Below are positions 1 through 8,257 of a stretch of DNA of 59,734 nt, piece after piece. The notes beneath the pieces are model-generated. The model saw only the letters and a program-made list of their open reading frames with translations, was not told the origin of the DNA and searched no databases. The stretch comes from Mycobacteriaceae bacterium 1482268.1 (GTDB lineage: Bacteria; Actinomycetota; Actinomycetes; Mycobacteriales; Mycobacteriaceae): NCBI GenBank assembly GCA_001665255.1, contig LZSH01000136.1:1-59734 (forward strand), read 5' to 3'. Position 1 is the first letter of the stretch. The number at the start of each line of letters is the position of its first letter. The position numbers were made by a program, and so were the translations under genes.

Positions 1-44
1 CTGAGAACGCCGTCGCGACTATATGTACGTCGCGACGCTCTCAG
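1..44. terminator. Long imperfect hairpin at window start
   Basis: An inverted repeat pairs CTGAGA (1-6) with TCTCAG (39-44) and the self-palindromic GTCGCGAC at 12-19 with the same octamer at 29-36, around a 9-nt loop. There is no T-tract, so it could be a terminator of a gene upstream of the window or a protein-binding palindrome. Confidence 0.4.
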
Positions 45-103
45 GCTGACGTTCTGTCCGCACACATTTCGCGTCCCCGGCCCACCGGCGCGCTGCGCCG
101 GTT

Positions 104-109
104 TAGGAT
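104..109 (+). promoter_or_regulatory. Putative -10 element for the cobalamin riboswitch transcript
   Basis: TAGGAT fits the mycobacterial TANNNT -10 pattern and would start transcription just before the riboswitch aptamer. A perfect 8-bp GC-rich hairpin (84-91 with 95-102) lies directly upstream. No clear -35 element is visible. Confidence 0.35.
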
Positions 110-111
110 GT

Positions 112-232
112 GCGATGTAATCAGGCGGGCGAAGGAATCTGGTGAGATTCCAGAACGGTCGCGCCACTGTGACAGTCAGACCCGACGGCCGCCGTCGACG
201 TTCGAACTGGGACGCGAAATCCCGGAGAGGAA
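112..232 (+). promoter_or_regulatory. Cobalamin (B12) riboswitch, leader of cbtBA
   Basis: The leader contains the conserved cobalamin aptamer pieces in order: a GGTGAGATTCC-like segment at about 140-150, the nearly invariant GCCACTGTGA at about 164-173, and a B12-box-like AGTCAGACCCG at about 175-185. It ends just before the Shine-Dalgarno-like GAGAGGA and the cbtB start at 240. Cobalamin riboswitches commonly precede cbtA/cbtB, so the downstream genes support the call. I would expect B12 to repress the operon, probably by masking the ribosome binding site, since no terminator is obvious before the start codon. Confidence 0.75.
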
Positions 233-239
233 ATCACCC

Positions 240-455
240 ATGACGTCTCCCGAGGCACGCAAGAGCGCAGCGCCTGCCCTGGACATCTCGGCGGCAAAGG
301 CGGTCGTCTGGCTGTCGGCAACGGCGTTCCTTGCCCTGCTGGTGCTGTACTTCGTCGGCCTGGATCAAGGTGCGACATCGGTCTTCGGCGCCAACACCTC
401 GGTGCACGAGTTCGTGCACGACGCGCGCCATCTGCTCGGCTTCCCCTGCCATTAG
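240..455 (+). CDS. cbtB: Cobalt transporter subunit CbtB
   Basis: This 71-residue protein has one membrane segment (about residues 22-42, AVVWLSATAFLALLVLYFVG) followed by a histidine-rich tail (HEFVHDARHLLGFPCH). That is the typical build of CbtB, the small partner of CbtA in a predicted cobalt uptake system used for cobalamin synthesis. The histidines probably bind the metal at the membrane face. The ATG at 240 is chosen because it follows a GAGAGGA ribosome binding site and sits directly behind the B12 riboswitch. cbtA follows after 16 bp, so the two genes are almost certainly one transcript. Confidence 0.85.
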   Translation: MTSPEARKSAAPALDISAAKAVVWLSATAFLALLVLYFVGLDQGATSVFGANTSVHEFVHDARHLLGFPCH

Positions 456-471
456 TTCCAGCCGTCAAGCT

Positions 472-1203
472 ATGGAAAAACGAATAATCGGGCGCGGCCT
501 GCTGGCCGGGGCAATCGCGAGCGTCGCGGCATTCGTCTTCGCCCGAACCTTCGTCGAACCGGTGATCGACCGGGCGATCGCCTTCGAGGAATCCCAAGCG
601 GGCGGCCACGACCACGGGGTTGAGCTGTTCACCCGCGGTGTGCAGGCCAACATCGGCATGGGTTTCGGCGTGCTGGCGTTCGGAGTGGCGATGGGCGCAC
701 TGTTCGCGGTGGTCTTCTGTGTGGCCTATGGGCGGGTCGGCAACCTGTCACCGCGCCTGCTGTCCGTGCTGCTGGCAGGCGGAATGTTCCTGTCGCTCTA
801 CGTGATTCCGTTCCTGAAATACCCGGCGAGCCCGCCCGCCGTGAGCCTTGAGGAGACGATCCGCCAGCGCACCCTGCTGTATCTGATGATGGTTGTGATG
901 TCGGCTGTGCTGCTCGGCGCTGCGGTATGGCTGGGCAGCCATCTGCTTGAACGCTTCGGCACGTGGAGCGCGTCGCTCCTCGCCGGAGCGGCTTATGTGG
1001 CAGCCGTCGCGGTCGTGATGGCGGTGCTGCCGACCATCGATGAGACGCCCGACGGGTTTCCCGCCGACGTGCTCTACGAGTTCCGGCTGTATTCGCTGGG
1101 CACCCAATTAGTCCTGTGGGCCATCATCGCGGTGGTGTTCGGCTCCCTGGTGCACAGGCTGCTGGATGAGCGGCAGCGCAAGCAGTCGTACATCTCGGCA
1201 TGA
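472..1203 (+). CDS. cbtA: Cobalt transporter subunit CbtA
   Basis: CbtA-family integral membrane protein of 243 residues. Hydrophobic segments lie near residues 5-22, 58-80, 90-108, 133-152, 160-178 and 205-225, and the first loop carries a metal-binding-like GGHDHG motif near residue 45. CbtA is the predicted permease for cobalt entry, linked by riboswitch control to B12 need. It starts at ATG 472, 16 bp after cbtB. Its stop overlaps the next gene by four bases (ATGA), indicating translational coupling to the phosphatase. Confidence 0.85.
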   Translation: MEKRIIGRGLLAGAIASVAAFVFARTFVEPVIDRAIAFEESQAGGHDHGVELFTRGVQANIGMGFGVLAFGVAMGALFAVVFCVAYGRVGNLSPRLLSVLLAGGMFLSLYVIPFLKYPASPPAVSLEETIRQRTLLYLMMVVMSAVLLGAAVWLGSHLLERFGTWSASLLAGAAYVAAVAVVMAVLPTIDETPDGFPADVLYEFRLYSLGTQLVLWAIIAVVFGSLVHRLLDERQRKQSYISA

Positions 1204-1751
1204 GTGAGGTCGTCCGGCTGACACTGGTGTCGCATGCCATGACCGACGCGATGTCGGCTGGCCGATTCCCCACCGACGAACCGCTGAACTCGGTGGGGCA
1301 CCGCCAGGCCGACACCTCGCTGGACCTCGGTGTCGCCGACAGCGCGTTCTGCGGGCCCGAGAAGCGCACCAGGCAAACTGCGGAATTGCTTGGGTTGCAA
1401 GCGAATATCGATCACCGGCTGGCCGATCTGGACTGCGGCCGATGGCGCGGTGACGTCCTCGGCGGTGTACGGCCAGCGGACCTCGCCATCTGGCTGACCG
1501 ACCCGGCCAGAGCGCCGCACGGCGGCGAGTCGGTCGTCGATCTGGTCAATCGGGTGCGCGACTGGATGGACAGCTTGACTACGCGCCGCGGCAGGTTGGT
1601 CGCCGTCACGCATCCCGCGATCGTCCGCGCTGCGATCCTGGTCGCACTGGACGCGCCCGCGAAATCGTTCTGGCGCATCGACGTCGCACCCGTCAGCCGG
1701 ACCGTCATGCACTTCCGCGGTCATGCGTGGAACTTACGCTGCTCCAAGTGA
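1200..1751 (+). CDS. Histidine phosphatase superfamily protein of the cbt operon
   Basis: This 183-residue protein has the histidine phosphatase fold signatures: an N-terminal LVSHAMTDA where LxRHG is usual, GPEKRTRQTA carrying the second conserved arginine, HGGES, and VTHPAIVRA with the second catalytic histidine. The catalytic His is kept but the Arg before it and the Gly after it are changed (SHA instead of RHG). It overlaps cbtA by ATGA in a B12-riboswitch operon. A role in corrinoid synthesis, such as an alpha-ribazole phosphatase (CobC-like), is therefore an attractive inference. The altered motif leaves substrate and activity open. Confidence 0.75.
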   Translation: MSEVVRLTLVSHAMTDAMSAGRFPTDEPLNSVGHRQADTSLDLGVADSAFCGPEKRTRQTAELLGLQANIDHRLADLDCGRWRGDVLGGVRPADLAIWLTDPARAPHGGESVVDLVNRVRDWMDSLTTRRGRLVAVTHPAIVRAAILVALDAPAKSFWRIDVAPVSRTVMHFRGHAWNLRCSK

Positions 1752-1757
1752 ATTCAG

Positions 1758-3128
1758 CTAAACGGGTATCAGGTCGAACGTCTGGTGCACGATCGACAAC
1801 AGCCAGCCCGCCGCGGTCTGACTGCGGAACTTCGGCCAGTTCAACTGGAAACTGACCACATAGGGTTGCCCGGTCCGGTCGACGGCGTACCAGCTGAATG
1901 TCAAGTCGCCGGGCAGGTTTCCGCCCTTGGCGCCGATGTAGGGCCACTTCGCGCGGTCCAGGTCGATGCCGGGAATCGCCGACAGGATCTGCTTCACCGG
2001 AGCGGCCGCGCCAACCGCTGATGCCTGCAGCGCCGCATGCACGCGGCAGATGTCGGCGGCTGAGCCGTACCACTCCGCGCCGATGTCCGAGGCCGGGACG
2101 TGGGTGCGCTCGGGATCGGGATCGTAGGGCCGGGCATCGGTCTCCTTGAACAACCGCGCCCGGCCTGCCTGCGACGACGAGACCTGTTGCCACTGTTCGC
2201 GCAGGTTCGGCTTGCCCCAACCTATCGAGAACAACTCGTGCGTGGTCGGGAACGGCGTCATGCTGGCGGGATCATGGTGTCCGGCGGAGGCCAGAGCACG
2301 CTCGACGGCGCCGGCACCGAGCCGGTTGATCAACAGGTCAGTGGCCATGTTGTCGCTGGCGGAGATCATCTGCTGCGCCGCGGTGCGCACCGACACTGTG
2401 GTGCCGTCCGGAACCTCGTCGAGGCCGGCCGCTCCGACGGCCTTGCCTTCCTTGGTGACCCTCAGCTGATCTTCCCACGTGACGGAGCCGTCCTTGACCG
2501 CATTCGAAACCGCCAGCAGCACATACAGTTTGAAGATCGAGGCCAACGGCAATGACAGGTCGGTGTTGGTGCCCGCGACCAGGGAGCACTTCCCGTTGTG
2601 GACCTTCGACACCTGGTAGGAGTACTTCGCCCCGGTCTTGGCGATCTCGGTGTCGATGTCCTGCCACGACTTGATGACCGGTGGCACCAGCGACACGTCG
2701 AACCGGTCCACCAGGCCGGCGTCGTTCGTGCGCAGCTCGATGGTCTGCGGTACCTGATAGGACGTCAGCACGTGAAGCGTGGCGTGCCCGGCGCCGATGT
2801 CCAGATCGGTCAGCGTGAACGGGCGGTCCCACCAGATCTTGTCCATGGTGACGCCGACGTCGTCCATGATCTCCGGCGCGGCCAGGGTGCGGATCCCATT
2901 GGGCCCGATCGGCCAGTCCGAGTTGAGCATGTCCATGATCTGCTTGGCGCGCAGACCCTGGGGAGTGTTGGTATCGATGCGGATGCTTTGCGCGGCGCCG
3001 GCAGGCCCGGCTGGTCCAGCATCGGCGCATCCGCAAGCCAGGGCGACGACCAGCGTGACGACGACCGACAACGTGGTCGCCCAGCGGCGCGCCCTGCTCG
3101 CGTCAGGCCTTGGCGTCGGTCCCCGCAA
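1758..3128 (-). CDS. lpqF: Lipoprotein LpqF, serine beta-lactamase-like
   Basis: Exported lipoprotein with a class A beta-lactamase-like serine hydrolase domain. The N-terminus has RARRW, a hydrophobic stretch and the lipobox ALAC. The hydrolase domain shows SIFK (the SxxK active site), SDN and, near the C-terminus, GAKGG in place of KTG. It matches mycobacterial LpqF (Rv3593), which likewise follows mhuD. There is no ATG or GTG between the mhuD end and the lipobox. The likely start is TTG at 3128 (456 residues) or TTG at 3140, both inside the 3' end of mhuD, so translation is probably coupled. The physiological substrate is unknown. Confidence 0.85.
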   Translation of the reverse strand: MRGPTPRPDASRARRWATTLSVVVTLVVALACGCADAGPAGPAGAAQSIRIDTNTPQGLRAKQIMDMLNSDWPIGPNGIRTLAAPEIMDDVGVTMDKIWWDRPFTLTDLDIGAGHATLHVLTSYQVPQTIELRTNDAGLVDRFDVSLVPPVIKSWQDIDTEIAKTGAKYSYQVSKVHNGKCSLVAGTNTDLSLPLASIFKLYVLLAVSNAVKDGSVTWEDQLRVTKEGKAVGAAGLDEVPDGTTVSVRTAAQQMISASDNMATDLLINRLGAGAVERALASAGHHDPASMTPFPTTHELFSIGWGKPNLREQWQQVSSSQAGRARLFKETDARPYDPDPERTHVPASDIGAEWYGSAADICRVHAALQASAVGAAAPVKQILSAIPGIDLDRAKWPYIGAKGGNLPGDLTFSWYAVDRTGQPYVVSFQLNWPKFRSQTAAGWLLSIVHQTFDLIPV

Positions 3129-3432
3129 CGTCCAGTACAACCTCGAACTCAAGCAGCGACGCTCCGGTGGCGACCGGATTGGCCCGCTGGCCGGCATGCG
3201 CTTCGACGGCGGGACCGGTCGCCCAGGCCTGGAACGCCTCCTCGGACTCCCAATGCGTGACGACGAAGTAGCGGTCTTCGCCCTTGACCGGCCGCAGCAG
3301 CTGAAAGCCGAGGAAGCCGGGCTGGTTGTCGACGGCGTGGGCACGGTGGGCGAACCGCTTCTCCAGCTCGGGACCGGCGTCCGGCGGGACCTCGATTGCG
3401 TTGATCTTCACCACAGGGTTCTGGCTGGGCAT
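3103..3432 (-). CDS. mhuD: Heme-degrading monooxygenase MhuD
   Basis: Antibiotic-biosynthesis-monooxygenase fold protein of 109 residues, closely matching mycobacterial MhuD (Rv3592). MhuD cleaves heme to mycobilins and releases iron without making CO. The known heme-site residues are all present once a 4-residue N-terminal extension is allowed for: Asn11, Trp70 and His79, equivalent to N7, W66 and H75. It is cytosolic and works as a dimer. It overlaps the start of lpqF and is divergent from the purine permease at 3488, leaving a 55-bp promoter region. I see no clear iron box there. Confidence 0.92.
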   Translation of the reverse strand: MPSQNPVVKINAIEVPPDAGPELEKRFAHRAHAVDNQPGFLGFQLLRPVKGEDRYFVVTHWESEEAFQAWATGPAVEAHAGQRANPVATGASLLEFEVVLDVAGTDAKA

Positions 3433-3487
3433 GCGGTCAAGGCTACCGCCTGCGCAGAATGCCGCCGCGGCACCTAGGGTTCGAGAA

Positions 3488-4903
3488 ATGAAGCAGCGGC
3501 TCGACGACTTCTTCGAGCTGTCGGCGCGTCAATCAACCGTTACCGCAGAGATCCGCGGCGGCGTCGTCACCTTCATCGCGATGGCCTACATCGTGGTGCT
3601 GAATCCGATCATCCTGTCCGAGGCCCAGGATGTCGACGGCAACAGCTTGGCTTTCGCGCAGGTGTCCGCCGCGACATCGCTCGCTGCAGGCGTCATGACG
3701 ATTTTGTTCGGCCTGATCGCGCGGCTGCCGTTCGCGTTCGCGGCAGGATTGGGCATCAACTCGTTCCTCGCAACGACGGTTGTCGGCACGCTCAGCTGGC
3801 CCGAAGCCATGGGCCTCGTGGTGATCAACGGCATCATCATCGTGGTGCTGGCGGCCACGGGTCTTCGCACCTTGATCTTCGACGCCGTGCCGATGCCGCT
3901 GAAACTCGCGATCACGGCGGGCATCGGCGCATTCATCATCTTCATCGGGCTGGTCGATGCGGGATTCATCAGTTCGACGGGGGAGCCCTCGCCGCCTGTC
4001 GGCCTCGGCTCGGGAGGTGCCGGATCGATCAACACGGTTCCGACCCTGGTTTTCGTGTTCACGCTGCTGCTCACATGCATTCTCGTCGTCCGACAGGTTC
4101 GCGGCGCAATCTTCATCGGCCTGGTCGTGGGCACCGTGCTCGCAGTGGTGATCGAGGCCATGTGGCACCTCGGGTCGGCAGTCGAGCATCCGGGCGGATG
4201 GAGCCTGTCGGTGCCGACCCTGTCCGGCTCGCCGTTCGCCCTTCCCGACGTGTCGCTGGTCGGGGCGGTCAGCTTGGACAGCTTCGGCCGCATCGGCATC
4301 CTGGCGGCAGTGATGCTGGTATTCACCCTCGTCTTCGCCAACTTCTTCGATGCAATGGGCACCTTCACCGGATTGTCGCGCGAGGTGGGCGTCGCCGACG
4401 ACCGGGGAACCTTCCCGCGGCTGCGCTCGGCGCTCATCGTCGAGGGCGCCGGTGCCGTGGTCGGCGGTGCGACATCGTCGTCGTCGAATACCGTCTTCCT
4501 CGAGTCGGCGGCCGGCATCCAGGAGGGGGCGCGAACCGGCTTGGCCAACCTGGTCACCGGGCTGCTGTTCTTCGCGGCGATGTTCGTGACCCCGCTGGCG
4601 TCGATCGTGCCAACGGAGGTGGCAGCGGCTGCGCTGGTCGTCGTCGGCGTGATGATGTTCTCGCATCTTCGCGACGTCGACCTGTCGGAATTCTCGGTCG
4701 CAGTGCCGGTGGTGTTGACCGTGGCGATCATGCCGCTGTCCTTCTCGATCGCCAACGGAATCGGCATCGGCTTCATCGCGTGGGTCATTATTCGCTCGGC
4801 GGCGGGGAAGGCTCGCGAAATCAGCGCGCTGCTCTGGGTCGTCGCAGCGGGCTTCCTGGTCTATTTCGGCCGCGGCTGGATCGAATCACTGATTGGCATG
4901 TGA
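3488..4903 (+). CDS. NCS2-family (AzgA/GhxP-like) purine permease
   Basis: Membrane protein of 471 residues with about 12 transmembrane segments and NCS2/AzgA family motifs: FIAMAYIVVLNP in segment 1, AGLGINSF in segment 3, and NFFDAMGTFTGLSREVG in the middle. The family imports adenine, guanine or hypoxanthine with protons, and exact specificity cannot be read from the sequence. ATG 3488 is the start because the preceding in-frame sequence runs back into the divergent mhuD gene. The next gene begins 4 bp after its stop, so they are probably co-transcribed. Confidence 0.85.
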   Translation: MKQRLDDFFELSARQSTVTAEIRGGVVTFIAMAYIVVLNPIILSEAQDVDGNSLAFAQVSAATSLAAGVMTILFGLIARLPFAFAAGLGINSFLATTVVGTLSWPEAMGLVVINGIIIVVLAATGLRTLIFDAVPMPLKLAITAGIGAFIIFIGLVDAGFISSTGEPSPPVGLGSGGAGSINTVPTLVFVFTLLLTCILVVRQVRGAIFIGLVVGTVLAVVIEAMWHLGSAVEHPGGWSLSVPTLSGSPFALPDVSLVGAVSLDSFGRIGILAAVMLVFTLVFANFFDAMGTFTGLSREVGVADDRGTFPRLRSALIVEGAGAVVGGATSSSSNTVFLESAAGIQEGARTGLANLVTGLLFFAAMFVTPLASIVPTEVAAAALVVVGVMMFSHLRDVDLSEFSVAVPVVLTVAIMPLSFSIANGIGIGFIAWVIIRSAAGKAREISALLWVVAAGFLVYFGRGWIESLIGM

Positions 4904-4907
4904 CCGC

Positions 4908-5678
4908 ATGCGCCACCAATTCCTCACGCCTCGAGGAGGTCACGGCGAGCCGATCGTGCTCGTGCATGGCCTGATGGGTCGCGGCAGCACCTGGTCACGG
5001 CAGTTGCCATGGCTGACCCGGCACGGCGAGGTGCACACCTACGACGCGCCGTGGCACCGCGGTCGCGATGTCGCCGACCCGTACCCGATCAGCACCGAGC
5101 GCTTCGTCGACGACCTCGGTCACGCGGTGGCGTCGCTGGGCAGGCCCGCGATTCTCGTCGGCCACTCGATGGGCGGGCTGCACTCCTGGTGCCTCGCCGC
5201 GACGAAGCCCAGGTTGGTGTCGGCGCTCGTCGTCGAGGACATGGCGCCGGATTTCCGAGGCCGCACCACGGGGCCGTGGGAGCCGTGGCTGCACGCGCTG
5301 CCCGTCGAATTCACTTCTGCGCAACAGGTTTACGACGAATTCGGGCCGGTGGCCGGCCAATACTTTCTCGAAGCGTTCGACCGTACGACGACCGGTTGGC
5401 GGCTGCACGGGCACACGAAAGTCTGGATCGACATCGCCGCGGAGTGGGGCACGCGGGACTACTGGGCGCAATGGCGCGAGGTGCGCGCGCCTGCTCTGCT
5501 CATCGAGGCCGGCAACTCGGTGACGCCGCAGGGGCAGATGCGGCAGATGGCCGAAACCGGCCACAGGGCAACGTATCTGCACGTGCCTGGCACCGGCCAT
5601 CTGGTCCACGACGAACGTCCGGAGGTCTACCAGGAGGCGGTGGAGTCGTTCCTATCGCCGCTCGCCGGTCGCCCCTGA
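4908..5678 (+). CDS. Alpha/beta-fold hydrolase (Rv3591c-like)
   Basis: Hydrolase of 256 residues with the oxyanion-hole segment VLVHGLMG, the nucleophile elbow GHSMGG (Ser near residue 90) and the C-terminal GTGHLVHDE containing the catalytic His. It resembles the mycobacterial Rv3591c family, whose substrate is unknown. ATG 4908 is preferred over the upstream ATG at 4893, which lies inside the permease gene. Its last 27 bp overlap the 3' end of the convergent small membrane gene at 5652-5864. Confidence 0.8.
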   Translation: MRHQFLTPRGGHGEPIVLVHGLMGRGSTWSRQLPWLTRHGEVHTYDAPWHRGRDVADPYPISTERFVDDLGHAVASLGRPAILVGHSMGGLHSWCLAATKPRLVSALVVEDMAPDFRGRTTGPWEPWLHALPVEFTSAQQVYDEFGPVAGQYFLEAFDRTTTGWRLHGHTKVWIDIAAEWGTRDYWAQWREVRAPALLIEAGNSVTPQGQMRQMAETGHRATYLHVPGTGHLVHDERPEVYQEAVESFLSPLAGRP

Positions 5679-5864
5679 CGCAGGCCAGAACGGCTGCTTC
5701 TCAAAGCGTGTGCGGATCGCGTCTACGTCGTGCGCGATGCGGAACCCGTCACGGTCGTCCTCGAACAGCCCTCTGGACACGCTGGAGCGATGCGCGGCCC
5801 AGCTCAGCGAGCCTGCCACCACGAATGGCGCGATCAGGATCAGAAAGGTCATTGCCGTAGTCAT
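5652..5864 (-). CDS. Small conserved mycobacterial membrane protein
   Basis: This 70-residue protein has one N-terminal transmembrane segment (TFLILIAPFVVAGSLSWAA) followed by a soluble charged tail containing HDVDAIRTRFEKQP. I recall similar short proteins in other mycobacteria, but no function is known to me. It overlaps the 3' end of the alpha/beta hydrolase by 27 bp tail to tail and is divergent from the AraC-type regulator. An alternative start is the second Met at position 5. Confidence 0.65.
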   Translation of the reverse strand: MTTAMTFLILIAPFVVAGSLSWAAHRSSVSRGLFEDDRDGFRIAHDVDAIRTRFEKQPFWPASGATGERR

Positions 5865-5935
5865 GGCAGTAATACTTCGCAGGAAAATATCCCGCCAACA
5901 GTGGCAGCAGTGACACGTTGCGTTAAGATGCTGCC

Positions 5936-6904
5936 ATGACCATCGAGAAGGTGTCGGTGCTGGTGCTCGACCGCCTGGCCGTCTTCGAATTCGGAGTGAT
6001 CTGCGAGGTTTTCGGGATCGACCGGTCGGACGACGGGGTCCCGAACTTCGACTTCAAGGTGTGCGGGCCGGAGCCCGGCAAGCCGGTCCGGACGTCGGTG
6101 GGCGCGTCGCTTCTCCCGGACCATGGCCTCGACGACCTCATCGGCGCGGACCTTGTTGCGATCCCCGCGATCGGTGGATCCGACTATCTGCCCGAGGCAC
6201 TGAAGGCGGTCAAGGCCGCGGCCGACGCCGGCGCGACCGTCCTGACCGTATGTTCGGGCGCCTTCGTCGCGGGTGAAGCGGGACTACTGGACGGGCGGTC
6301 GTGCACCACGCATTGGATGCATGCCGATGAGCTTGCTCGGCGCTTCCCGACCGCCCGGGTGGACCGCAACGTGCTGTTCGTCGACGACGGCAACCTGATC
6401 ACGAGTGCGGGCACCGCGGCGGGCATCGACGCATGCCTGCACCTTGTGCGTCGCGAACTCGGCAGCGAGATCACCAACAAGATCGCGCGTCGCATGGTGG
6501 TGCCGCCGCAGCGCGACGGCGGCCAGCGGCAGTACATCGACCAGCCGATCCCCGTTCGATGTTCGGAAAGGTTTGCGCCGCACTTAGATTGGATCCTGGC
6601 CAACCTGGACAAGCCGCATACGGTGGCCACGCTCGCGCGCCGCGCGAACATGTCGGCGCGCACGTTCGCGCGACGCTTCGTCGACGAGACCGGCACCACA
6701 CCGATGCAGTGGGTGACCGACCAGCGGGTGCTCTACGCCAGGCGGCTGCTCGAAGAAAGCGATATGGACATCGACCAGATCGCTGATCGGTCGGGCTTCG
6801 GCACCGCAACGCTCCTGCGCCACCACTTCCGGCGGATCATCGGCGTGACGCCGTCGGACTACCGCCGCAGCTTCGCCTGCAGCGCGGGCGATGCCTGCGC
6901 CTAG
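5936..6904 (+). CDS. GlxA-type AraC-family regulator (DJ-1/PfpI + AraC HTH)
   Basis: Transcription factor of 322 residues. Residues 1-170 form a DJ-1/PfpI-like domain with the nucleophile-elbow-like VCSGAF and the THW motif. Residues 220-320 form an AraC helix-turn-helix domain (NMSARTFARRF, then SGFGTATLLRHHFRR and VTPSDYRR). Such GlxA-like regulators usually activate nearby catabolic or stress genes in response to an unknown small molecule. A -10-like TAAGAT at 5924-5929 lies only six bases before the ATG, so the mRNA is probably leaderless. The divergent small membrane gene is an obvious candidate target. Confidence 0.85.
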   Translation: MTIEKVSVLVLDRLAVFEFGVICEVFGIDRSDDGVPNFDFKVCGPEPGKPVRTSVGASLLPDHGLDDLIGADLVAIPAIGGSDYLPEALKAVKAAADAGATVLTVCSGAFVAGEAGLLDGRSCTTHWMHADELARRFPTARVDRNVLFVDDGNLITSAGTAAGIDACLHLVRRELGSEITNKIARRMVVPPQRDGGQRQYIDQPIPVRCSERFAPHLDWILANLDKPHTVATLARRANMSARTFARRFVDETGTTPMQWVTDQRVLYARRLLEESDMDIDQIADRSGFGTATLLRHHFRRIIGVTPSDYRRSFACSAGDACA

Positions 6905-6909
6905 CGAAT

Positions 6910-8253
6910 TCAGCTGGGCGCCGAGGCGTATACCCGCCACCGGCCCGGCACTCCCTTGAGGTCGTGCTCACCGCGCTCGGTGAACAATTGTCCTGACCCC
7001 GTGACGATCTCGCGCACGGTCGAGGACACCAGCACCTCGCCGGGTCCCGCGAGCGCCGCGACGCGCGCCGCTATGTGTACGGCCATTCCTGCGATGTCGG
7101 CGCCACGCATCTCGACCTCCCCCGCGTGTACCCCGGCTCGTATCTCGATGCCGAGCGGGCGGACGGCCTCCGCAAGCGCCTCAGCGCACTCGAGCGCCAG
7201 GCTGGGACTGGTGAACGTCGCGACGAAGCCGTCACCGGCGGTGTTCACCTCACGGCCGCGGAACCGCCCCAGTTCAAGGCGCACGATGCGGTCGTGGTTG
7301 TCGAGAAGGTCGCGCCAACGAAGGTCGCCGAGTTCGGCCGCATGCCGCGTCGATCCGACGATGTCGGTGAAAAGGATTGTGGTGAGCACACGTTCGGCTG
7401 CGAAGCCGCGCACGCCGGTGACGAACTCCTCGATCTCGTTGAGTATTGGGCCGGAGTCGCCGACCCAGTGCAACGCATCCGAACCCGGCAGTTCGACATA
7501 GCGGGATCCGGCGATGTGTTCGGCGAGGTACCTGCCGTGTCCGACCGGGACGAACGAACACTCGTCCCGATGCAGGATCAGCGTGGGAGCCGAGATGCGC
7601 GCGAGCTTGTCGCGTTCATCGGCCGCGGTCAGCACCTCACTGACCGCACGCGCCATGCTCGGCGACGCCGCCCGGTTTCCGGCCACGTCCCACCACGCGC
7701 GGAACGCATCGTCGCGCGCCATGCTGGGCGCGATCAGTTCCAGAAGGTCGAAGCCGTGCTCGAGCGCGTCTGGGTCGGTCATGACCGTCCGGGCCGGCTC
7801 GACGGCCCTCAATTCGTAGCCGGCTTCATAGTCGGGCGCCCGCATTACCCGGGCCGCGCCGTTGACGATCACTATGCTGCGAACCCGCTCGGGATAGTCG
7901 GCGGCCAGGGCGAGTCCGGTCATCACGGTAAAACCGAATCCCAAAAGGGTTGCTTTGAGAGATCCGACTGCGTCCATCACTGCGATGGCGTCCTGCGCCC
8001 AGTACTCGGGGCTCATGGCGCCGTCGGTCGGGATGCGCGACGAAAGCCCAATTCCGCGCTGATCGAATCGGATCACCCGGGCAAACGACGCGAGGCGGCG
8101 ATGAAAGCGGTACAGCGATGGCTCCGAATCGATCGAATCGATCGAGATCATTGGTCCGGGCAACACCAGCAGGTCGGGACCATCGCCGAGAACCTGGTAG
8201 GCGATGTCCATGTCGCCGCACTTGGCGTAGCGGGTTCGAGGAGCCTGCGCCAC
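6910..8253 (-). CDS. Alpha/beta-hydrolase-class III adenylate cyclase fusion
   Basis: Protein of 447 residues. The N-terminal part (about 1-270) is an alpha/beta-hydrolase domain and the C-terminal part (about 275-447) a class III nucleotide cyclase domain. The two metal-binding aspartates are present in FTDIVGS and TAGDGF, exactly 44 residues apart. The residue that usually selects adenine (Lys) is Asn in REVNTAGDG, as I recall for Rv1900c of M. tuberculosis, which has the same fusion layout. In the hydrolase the nucleophile elbow reads GFGFT instead of GxSxG, so it probably lost esterase activity and may serve as a sensor. It is convergent with the GlxA-type gene. Confidence 0.85.
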   Translation of the reverse strand: MAQAPRTRYAKCGDMDIAYQVLGDGPDLLVLPGPMISIDSIDSEPSLYRFHRRLASFARVIRFDQRGIGLSSRIPTDGAMSPEYWAQDAIAVMDAVGSLKATLLGFGFTVMTGLALAADYPERVRSIVIVNGAARVMRAPDYEAGYELRAVEPARTVMTDPDALEHGFDLLELIAPSMARDDAFRAWWDVAGNRAASPSMARAVSEVLTAADERDKLARISAPTLILHRDECSFVPVGHGRYLAEHIAGSRYVELPGSDALHWVGDSGPILNEIEEFVTGVRGFAAERVLTTILFTDIVGSTRHAAELGDLRWRDLLDNHDRIVRLELGRFRGREVNTAGDGFVATFTSPSLALECAEALAEAVRPLGIEIRAGVHAGEVEMRGADIAGMAVHIAARVAALAGPGEVLVSSTVREIVTGSGQLFTERGEHDLKGVPGRWRVYASAPS

Positions 8254-8257
8254 CGCC

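Noticed and set aside
3533..4788. Two long minus-strand open frames opposite the purine permease
   Set aside because: Both are antisense to a convincing 12-helix transporter and lack any recognisable domain.
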